This document shows, piece after piece, positions 56,801 through 64,000 of a DNA stretch of 64,000 nucleotides. Within the stretch, counting starts at the first letter, position 1, and each line of letters begins with the position of its first letter. Source of the DNA: Shinisaurus crocodilurus (lineage: Eukaryota > Chordata > Lepidosauria > Squamata > Shinisauridae). Position numbers and translations under genes: made by a program. Location of the stretch: NCBI GenBank assembly GCA_021292165.1, contig JAHFWL010001321.1, forward strand, positions 390,501 through 454,500. The letters run 5' to 3'. Below the pieces are notes generated by a model that saw only the letters and a list, made by a program, of their open reading frames with translations, was not told the DNA's origin and did no database searches.

Positions 56801-57128
56801 GTTTAACTATGTGCTGTATGAAGAAGTACTTCCTTTTATCTGTCCTGAATCTCCCACCAATCAGCTTCATGGGATGACCCCTTTGGGTTCTAATATTATG
56901 AGAGAGGGGAAAAAAATGTCCCCTATCCACTTTCTCCACATCATGCATAATTTTGTACACCTCTATCATGTCCCCCTTTACTTGCCCTTTTTCTAAGCTA
57001 AGCAATTCCAGCTGTTGTAACCTTTCCTCATAGGGGAGTTGCTCCAGCCCCATGATCACTTTATTTGTCCATTTTTGTACTTTTTCCAGCTGTATAATAT
57101 AAATATTGATTAAATAAATAATAAATTG

Positions 57129-58264
57129 TTATTCACCACCATGGCTTTTTTGATGATTAGTAAGGGTAAAGCTCTGCCTAAAGCTCTTTCCACACGCCAA
57201 GCATTTATATGGTTTCTCTGTGTGGGTTCTTTGATGTTTAGTAAGGTTACCACTCTCATTGAAGCTTTTCTCACATTCTGAGCATTTAAATGGTTTTTCA
57301 CCAGTGTGGGTTCTTTGATGAACAGTAAGGGTAGTACTCCGACTAAAGCTCTTTCCACACTCCAAGCATTTATATGGTTTCTCTCCTGTGTGGGTCCTTC
57401 GATGTTTCGTAAGGCTACTGCTCTCACCGAAGCTCTTTCCACACTCCAAGCATTTATATGGTTTCTCCCCTGTGTGGGTCCTTCGATGTTTTGTAAGGCT
57501 ACTGCTCCTACCAAAGTTTTTTCCACACTCTGAGCATTTAAATGGTTTTAAACCTGTGTGGGTTTTTTGATGAATAGTAAGGGTAGCACGCCTACTAAAG
57601 CTGTTTCCACAGTCTGAACATGTGTATGGTTTCTCTCCTGTGTGGGCTCTTCGATGATTAGTTAGGGTACCGATCTGACTGAAGCAGCTTCCACACTCCA
57701 AGCATTTATATGGTTTCTCCTTGGTGTGTATTCTGTGGTGTAATGCAAGGTTTGGGCAAGAACTGAAGCTCTTTCCACACTCTGGGCATTTAAATGGTTT
57801 CTCTCCTGTATGGGTTATTTGATGCTTAGTCAGAGTACTGCTCTGACGGAAGCTCTTTCCACACTCTGAGCATTTATATGGTTTCTCCCCAGTGTGGATT
57901 CTTTGATGAACATTAAGGGTAGTGCTCCGACGAAAGCTCTTTCCACATTCTGAGCATTTATATGGTTTTCCTCCTCTGTGGGTTCTTTGATGGACAATAC
58001 AAAGTATCCTCCAGTAGAAGCTCTTTCCACACTTAGAGCTTTTAAAGGAATTCTTCCCTTGGTACACTCTTCTAGGTGTGTTCAGGGATATCCTAGTTAA
58101 GTTTTTCGCACACTGATGGAATTGTTTACTTTTCTTTCCTGTGCGAAACTCGGAAGATGCCAGTCGGATTTTATGGAAGGCAGCACGTTTAGAAAGAACA
58201 GATTTCTTCTTCCCCTTTTGATTTGCTTCAGTTTTGCTTCTCTGCTGTTCATCCTCTTTATCCC
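57129..58264 (-). CDS. Locus B last exon: C2H2 zinc-finger array, ten good fingers
   Basis: Acceptor tttattcctgcag before 58264, entry in phase 1 (GG GAT AAA GAG), matching the KRAB exon end at 61308. The exon is open from the acceptor to the TAA at 57129 (377 residues). About 85 residues of basic linker are followed by finger 1, which lacks its first Cys (FKSSKCGK), then ten fingers with TGEKP-type linkers. Helix residues (-1,2,3,6) for F2-F11: RTTV, QSTK, SPNL, QGTN, RATI, RSSK, ESSK, RTTV, EGNK, QFTN. The linker before the last finger has lost a Gly (THTEKP). F2 and F9 share contacts, and F7/F8 are near-duplicates, as expected from unit duplication. Expected to be a nuclear sequence-specific repressor. 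Its DNA target is not deducible by eye. Confidence 0.92.
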
Positions 58265-58440
58265 CTGCAGGAATAAAGAGACAAAACTAATCAGGGAGGA
58301 ATGGATCCTCCATTCACGGAAGAAACCAAATTAACCAATGTGCAAATAACAGAATAGAAAAAACAGTGGGGAGGCGGGACCTGCCATGTATTAAAATAGC
58401 CGCTACTGATTGGCATTAACTGGCAGCCAATATGATGACA

Positions 58441-58880
58441 TTACAGAGCTTTAGAGAGCAATCCTATGGCCCCTAGACAGCGTCTAGGGGGCCATAGGAT
58501 ACTTCGGATTCCCAGATCCGAGGTCAGTAGCAGAGCTCCAACCTTGGAGCTGGGGATCCGCACTCCAATCCCTCTCCTTGCCCCTCCCCGCAGCCAGCAT
58601 GGAAAGAACTGCTGCCAGTTCCTTCTCTGAAAATCAGCCTTGGAGAGGGGGTAAAGGGGGCGGTGAGGGGGGGCGGGGGGAGGAAACTGGGGCCACCAGG
58701 ATACGAGGTATCCTGGCAACACTCCAGCCTTCTTCCCTCCCCCTCTGAAGCACCTGGGACCGAACAACATCTGGAACTGAACTGCAGAACGGGAGTGCGA
58801 GGAGGAGGAAATCACCTCCGCCACTCTTGCTCTGCACTGGATGCTCATAAGCTTCCCAGTTTGGAAGCTTATGAGCATTA
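58441..58880. repeat. Inverted-repeat-rich stretch, probable MITE
   Basis: Hairpin aatcctatggcccctagac / gtctagggggccataggat at 58450-58492, and a perfect 16-bp hairpin (58841-58856 / 58863-58878) at the other end. GC-rich interior. No ends defined. Confidence 0.5.
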
Positions 58881-58905
58881 AGGGCACAACTGATAACCCT
58901 TAGAT

Positions 58906-59831
58906 CAGTGATGGCGAACCTTTTTGAGCCTGAGTGCCCAAACTGCAACACAAAACCAACTTATTTATTTCAAAGTGCCAACACTGCAATTAAACCTGAA
59001 TACCGAGGTTTTAGTTTGAGAAAAACAACTCATACAGTTGTCCAAACTAATTAACATCTTTTGTCTTAAAAGAAAAACACAATAACAGAGCTTTCAATGA
59101 TGATACAAACAGTTTTTTGTTGAAAAAAAAAATCAACTCAAAAAATTATTATAGTACTACATGGTACACATAGCCTGAAGGGAATTTATACAAACTTTTA
59201 AAATAATTAGGCACATCATGTATTTTTGGATAAGGGATTCTCAACTTGTAATATGATTATATGCCAGACTGAAATTGTATGGGGCAAGCTTTACCCCGGG
59301 ACCTTTCCCTGCTTCTACAGGTGTCGGATTAGTAAAAGTAAAAGTCAACCTGTACTAGGATGAGCAAGATAAACAAGAAAACTAAACGTGCTTAACACAT
59401 TTTAAACACTTTATGTCTTGGACTGCAAACACTGCATTAGGTAAAAGTTTGCATTGGGCATGCTTTTGCACAATTAATGTGATTTTTGCTATTGCATGCA
59501 TGCTGATAATTTGTCAAACCTTGGCTCATACTCCGTTAGTTTGAGAGTAACACATGCAGCACTCAGGTCAACTGTTAGGGCTTTACATCCAAGCCATGCT
59601 CTGTGCATCATTCTTCAAAATCTTTTAAATGTGATAACAATGTAGAAAAGAATTCTGTAACAGGAATTCTAGAATAAAATCATTCTGTTCCACACTGTGA
59701 GAAAGAACAAGATCATTAGTGTTTTGCAGAAGGGGACGGTCTTTTCGTGATCTGGTGACCAATGGCTCGAGTGCCCACAGAGGTCCCTGCATGCCAGCTG
59801 TGGCACCCATGCCATAGGTTCGCCATCACTG
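58906..59831. mobile_element. Non-autonomous hAT element, 926 bp, perfect 8-bp duplication
   Basis: Terminal inverted repeats cagtgatggcgaacct / aggttcgccatcactg (16 bp perfect). Duplications ccttagat at 58898-58905 and 59832-59839. AT-rich interior without recognisable transposase. Lies in the locus B intron between the KRAB and finger exons. Confidence 0.95.
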
Positions 59832-59924
59832 CCTTAGATGCTCTGCACGGATCAAGACAGATTTCATCCACAGCATCTCCACTTGAAGGAGCTCAAACCA
59901 CAAAGATGGATCAGAGTGTCATAA

Positions 59925-60175
59925 GAAAATAAGCGGAGCCCTGCTGGATCAGACCAAGGGTCCATCTAGTCCAGCATTCTCTTTACCCACTGGCCAGAAA
60001 AACGTGAAAATGGGAAACGCACAAGCAGGACAGGAGTGCAAGAACACCCTCCCACCCATGTTCCCCAGCAACTGGTATACATAGGCATACTGCCTCTGAT
60101 ACTGGAGGTAGCATTTAGCCAATCAGGACTAGTAGCCATGGATAGCCTTCTCCTCCATGAACTTCTTGGCCACAG
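59925..60175 (-). mobile_element. CR1-like LINE (second family) 3' part
   Basis: ctgctggatcagaccaaggg, gcacaagcaggacaggagtg and tggtatacataggcatactg in order. Confidence 0.8.
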
Positions 60176-60414
60176 CACCAGGAATGGGAGCCCCAGCCCA
60201 GAACCAGATGCCCTCTTAGACCATCTCACCCTCTCCCGGGAGGCATCCCCCAATATCCAAATCAGGCGCCATCTAATGTGGCTCCAACAACAGGTAATGG
60301 CTCCGTTTCACCATGAAGAGATCCCACATTCGCCCAGCCTCAAAGGCAAGGATATGAAGCACTGAACTCCAGGAAGGGCGAAGCCCAAACAAGATGTCTG
60401 CCCACCTCATTGTG

Positions 60415-60625
60415 CTCAGCTGCTTTAAGCCTTTTTACACCTAAAGTGAGCTGTTAATGCCTGCAACTAAGCATTAGGAGAGGTATTTCAACCTTTTAGA
60501 ATGGGAGAAAAACTGCTCAAAAGCCAGGAAGCCACCAAACCATCAGCAGTTGAGAGAAAGGGTCTGGGAACACTCAGAAAGCTGGATTAGGGCCTTGGGC
60601 CTCAGGTTCCCTAACCTTGCTTTGT
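60415..60625 (+). mobile_element. hAT-type element (20552 family), right part
   Basis: ggagaggtatttcaacctttt, caaaagccaggaagccaccaaacca and cttgggcctcaggttccctaacc. Confidence 0.6.
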
Positions 60626-60639
60626 GGGCTCTGGTTGTA

Positions 60640-61245
60640 ATACCAACTAATTTTTTAAAAAATTATAAATAATTATACATTTATAATTCATGATTTATGG
60701 TTAAAAATAAAGAACTACCCGTTGGTTAAACTTGATCAGTTCAACGAGTGGATCAAGCCAGAAAAGGTTACTCAGGCTGAACAAGGGGCCTTAGGAGTTG
60801 ACTGGTGGGGTTTAATTTGGTATCAACAGACAAATTGGATAAGGAGCAATGAAATTTGATTAGTCAATGCCTCCTCGTTAGCATAATATAATTCAAATCA
60901 ATCCAAAGCCAACATCTTTCCCCACTCACATCAGGTTTCTATAGTGAACAGTGAGTTGTAGGGAAACCTGTCTTTGGCAACATTACAATCTTAGAAAGGA
61001 GGGGAAGATAAGGTACCGTATGCCATTTTAGCACTCGTCAAAAATATAATAATCTCCACAATAACAAATTAGTTTTGAAACTGATGTGTGAAAGGTCTGA
61101 TAGGTAAAATGTATGCCTTGTTACCGAATATTCAAAATCATTTTTGCATAAAGAATAAGAATAAAAAGAAATGAGCAGAACATCGAAAGAATATGGCATA
61201 GCCAACGTTGTCCTCAATGACACTTCTACAGGGCTTTGATACAGA
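60640..61245. other. Intronic AT-rich sequence, no recognised feature
   Basis: Part of the intron downstream of the locus B KRAB exon. No repeat family or coding segment was recognised. Confidence 0.4.
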
Positions 61246-61248
61246 CTA

Positions 61249-61527
<279 letters not shown>

Positions 61528-61589
61528 TCAAAGTTTCCTCGGTGGTTGCCAAGGCAAATTCCTTTTAAGGATCATTACATACATTACTT

Positions 61590-61870
61590 AAAGGGATTGA
61601 AAATAAAACTGCCTCTACACAAATCTATGGTGTGACCCTATCTTCGAAAGGGTATTGTTGAGCTTGAAAAGGGCAACCAAAATGATCGGGGGACTGGAGA
61701 AGCTCCCCTATGAGAAAAGGTTGTACAACATTTAGCACTTTTTAGTTCAGAAAAAGGGCAGCCAAGGGGAAACATGATAGTGGTGGCAAAACATTAGGCA
61801 TGGTGTGGAGAAACTGGATAGCGAAAAGCTTTTCTCCTGCTCTCACAATGCTAGAAACCAGGGTCATCAA
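61590..61870 (+). mobile_element. CR1-like LINE (second family), ORF2 C-terminal fragment
   Basis: gggattgaaaataaaactgc, caaccaaaatgatcggggga, ggagaagctcccctatgaga and caaggggaaacatgatagtgg, in the order of the C-terminal codons. Frame broken. Confidence 0.7.
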
Positions 61871-62212
61871 AGAAGCTGAATGATGGGAGATTCAGGGCAG
61901 GTGAAAGCAGATCTTTTTCAGGCTGCTGAAGAGGAAGAGAAGGGAAATGGGGACACTCCATTGGCTCTGCTCGGAAAACAGCTCCATCAGTTTCCCTCTC
62001 CCTCAACTGCCTTCCAGAAAGAGCCATCTCTTCAGGCTGTAGCAGAAAGAGCAATGAAAAGCATAGCCATCCCATCAGCTTGTCTGAGACACCAGCTCCT
62101 TTTGGCTCCCTGGTCCTTGATCTGTTTCTAGTTCCTTTATAGGGAATATGTAACTTCAACAACTGCGGGCTGGGGGTGGGGTGGGGCTCTACTCCCATAA
62201 TTCTTCTCCTAC

Positions 62213-62289
62213 CTGATCTAGCTGTACAGTCACTGTTTCCTCTCCTCTAAGAGAAGACCTGGAAGGAAGGACAAGAGTCAATCCAGCCC
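62213..62289 (-). CDS. Locus B 77-nt exon before the KRAB box
   Basis: Acceptor ccctcacag before 62289, donor GATCAGGTAGGA at 62213. Entered in phase 1 it reads AGLTLVLPSRSSLRGEETV then TVQLDQ and ends in phase 0, so it joins the linker exon (phase 1 out) to the KRAB exon (phase 0 in). SCAN-KRAB genes of reptiles have a short exon here with an EETVxVQxDQ ending (family knowledge). It resolves the phase arithmetic that is still missing in locus A. Confidence 0.8.
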
Positions 62290-62325
62290 CTGTGAGGGAG
62301 ATAGAAGAGATGGGTAAATACTTTA

Positions 62326-62395
62326 TCCTTGATAAACCCGGATCTCCCAAGTCCCAGCCTGACACTCTCACTACTACGCCACACTGGCTCTCAGC
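62326..62395 (-). mobile_element. MIR/CORE-like SINE, head only
   Basis: Minus strand: agagccagtgtggcgtagtag, gtgagagtgtcaggctggga and gatccgggttta. It lies 27 bp past the donor of the linker exon at 62422. Confidence 0.7.
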
Positions 62396-62421
62396 TGACA
62401 GTGAAACAGAGCTGAGCTTAC

Positions 62422-62548
62422 CCAGCGAGCTGGCTCCTCCGTCACTCTCCTGCACAGTCCGCCTGAACTTTGTCTTCCATCTGGTGCCCTGTGGAGCTTT
62501 CTCTGCTTCATGGAGCTCAGCGACCACTTTGCCTAACACCCCCTTCAC
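62422..62548 (-). CDS. Locus B linker exon (127 nt)
   Basis: Acceptor ctctttcag before 62548, donor CTGGGTAAGC at 62422. Phase 0 to 1, open. Encodes VKGVLGKVVAELHEAEKAP, then a basic stretch and RTVQESDGGASSLG. The upstream SCAN or first coding exon is not visible between 62548 and the window end and probably lies beyond it. Homologous exons are at 15313-15187 and 54361-54235. Confidence 0.82.
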
Positions 62549-62744
62549 CTGAAAGAGGAGTGAAGATCGTCTGAGGTAGGGAAAGGACTGATTAGGAAAA
62601 GCTAAGACCAAGAACTTTGTCTTGCAATTTGTCTGAACTCGGGGCTCCTTCTAAAGGTATTCTGCTTAGTATACTCAATTCTCCAGATTGCCCCCCAGCA
62701 CACACACACTTCATCAATCACAGATTGGGCTCCCACAGGGGGAT

Positions 62745-64000
62745 CCTAATTGGGGTCCCACAGGGACCTGTATTGGGACCAGTGCTTTTCAACTTATTCA
62801 TAAATGATCTGGAATTAGGAGTGAGCAGTGAAGTGGCCATGTTTGCTGACAATACCAAATTATTTAGGGTGGTTAAAACAAAAAGTGTGAAGAGAAAGCC
62901 AGGTCAGGTACACGCACACCCCACTTGCAGCAGCAGCAGCTCAGGTATCCCACCTTTCACCTTGTTTTCCGCACTTGTTTCCTGCCAGGAGGCCCACAAT
63001 GGGACACATCTGCATACCCCCTGGCAACTTCCCCTATCTGGCAGCCAAATGAGCTGTGAAGCATCCCCAAACAACAAGAGGGGCTCCGAGGTGCCTGGTG
63101 GTCTCAAAGGGTGGACAAGTACTCTTGAGCACCCCTAAGCACCCAGAGAAACAGGTTATTCCTGACTCCTTTCAATCAATCATGAGGGGAGGGGGCGCAG
63201 GAGGGAGGAGGGAGCCAGGAAGAAGGTATAAGGAAGGGGGCCTGTGGCGGGAAAAGTTGTTGGTCGTGGGCAGCAAGCTGCGCGGAGGTCCAGGGCTTCG
63301 GTCCGACCTCAGGATCCAGCCCCGGGAAGCTCCCGGTGAAACTAGCTGAAATTGCCTGGCCACCGGCATACGCAGCTTTCGAGGAATCGGGGTCATTCCC
63401 AGTAACCCTTGTAGGTACTGCTGCTATCGCTCTCTCTAAGCTGCTGTAAATTGAAGGTGCATGTGTGCGTACCGCTCCTGTGTATGTTTTGATACGCTCA
63501 ATTAAACTCTGTTTACCTATAAACAGTGTAGTAGCCTCCATTCATAAAACTGCTTCTCTCACTGTCCCAGCGTTAAATTTGGTCGCAGTTTCTGTCTAAG
63601 TGCCGCGATCTGCGTATAAAGGGCTAACACAGCTCCGGTTAACCCCTTGGTGCCTGAACCCACGCAAAGGACCGGCTTTGGTCCTTTTCACAAAAAGGGA
63701 TCGTGAGGAGCTCCAAAAGGATCTCTCCAAACTGGGAGAATGGGCATCAAAATGGCAAATGCGGTTCAATGTATGCAAGTGTGAAGTGATGCATGTTGGG
63801 GCAAAAAAATCCCAGCTTCAAGTATAATGTGATGGGATCTGAGCTAGCAGTGACTGACCAAAAAAGAGATCTTGGGGTTGTGGTGACAGTTCAATGAAAA
63901 TGTCGACCCAGGGTGCGGCTGCTGCGAAAAAGGCAAATTCTATGTTAGGCATAATTAGGAAAGGAATTGAAAATAAAACTGCCAATATCATAGTGCCCTT
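62745..64000 (+). mobile_element. CR1-like LINE (second family), RT part, split by a solo LTR
   Basis: Before the [23 protein letters not shown] and EVAMFADNTKLFRVVKT (FADN rather than FADD). After it (63698 on): EELQKDLSKLGEWASKWQMR and FNVCKCEVMHVG. The two parts join across the LTR as aaaacaaaaag | ggatcgtg. Continues past the window end. Confidence 0.85.
62886..63692 (+). mobile_element. Solo LTR, copy 3
   Basis: Starts tgtgaagagaaagccaggtc, ends ctttggtccttttcaca. Perfect 5-bp duplication aaaag (62881-62885, 63693-63697). A TATA-like ggtataagg is at about 63224 and an attaaa polyadenylation-type signal at about 63502, giving a plausible U3-R-U5 order in plus orientation. No internal region. 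Confidence 0.92.

Larger units (their letters stand above)
55277..57105 (-). mobile_element. CR1-like LINE (second family), split twice
   Basis: The element 3' end is at 55277 (agagccctgctggatcagac). The body runs to 56046, is cut by a solo LTR, and resumes at 56801 (tttaactatgtgctgtatga) to about 57105 (frame with MGLEQLPYEERLQQLELLSLE). A palindromic MITE interrupts it at 55400-55536, and an unassigned 250-bp stretch (55640-55960) also breaks it. Confidence 0.85.

Noticed and set aside
62617..63138. 173-codon plus-strand protein
   Set aside because: It joins a CR1-like RT fragment to the start of a solo LTR; the frame is chimeric by insertion.

Overview
The window is vertebrate nuclear DNA, most likely from a squamate reptile (lizard or snake). 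This rests on the repeats: CR1 LINEs with an ATTCTATG-type 3' end, L2 LINEs with the GCCCAGAGAGCTTCGGC-type tail, MIR/CORE-like and tRNA-derived SINEs, many hAT and TA-flanked MITEs, a Penelope-like element, and reptile-style SCAN-KRAB zinc-finger exons. Nothing is prokaryotic. Genus and species cannot be read from the sequence.

The host genes visible are KRAB zinc-finger (KZFP) loci, in pieces. Locus A (minus strand) has a GC-rich first exon ending near 25681, a SCAN exon (17992-17588), a 127-nt linker exon (15313-15187), a KRAB-A exon (11763-11637) and a last exon with four C2H2 fingers (9146-8356). Locus B (minus) has a 127-nt linker exon (62548-62422), a 77-nt exon (62289-62213), a KRAB-A exon (61434-61308) and a last exon with one degenerate and ten good fingers (58264-57129). 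All splice phases in B agree and no stop is seen, so it looks intact but lacks its 5' exons here. Locus C (plus) has a KRAB-B exon (41357-41455) and a nine-finger last exon from 43336. That array has two cysteine losses, a frameshift and a CR1 insertion, so it is decaying. An orphan 127-nt linker exon (54361-54235, minus) and a heavily decayed finger array (about 2325-1865, minus) are relics of further family members.

The rest is transposon strata. Notable are an uninterrupted 607-codon hAT transposase (5048-3225), a Penelope-like element with RT and GIY-YIG regions and one frameshift (39225-37781), CR1 copies including one with a long intact RT frame (44440-46192), and three solo LTRs of one TGTG...CACA family with 5-bp target duplications. 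Several hAT elements have readable 8-bp duplications, and five TA-flanked MITEs belong to one family. Two copies of a SINE join a 5S rRNA promoter region to a CR1 3' tail. Many elements are nested, so insertion order can be read.

The encoded system is the usual KZFP arrangement: SCAN for dimerisation, KRAB for TRIM28-type repression and C2H2 arrays for DNA recognition, embedded in the kind of retroelements that such genes commonly target. No wholly new gene system is demonstrable. The freshest observations are the 5S/CR1 chimeric SINE, the CR1 insertion between codons of a finger array, a perfect 30-bp hairpin at a CR1 5' end, a microsatellite serving as a splice-acceptor pyrimidine tract, and the solo-LTR family.
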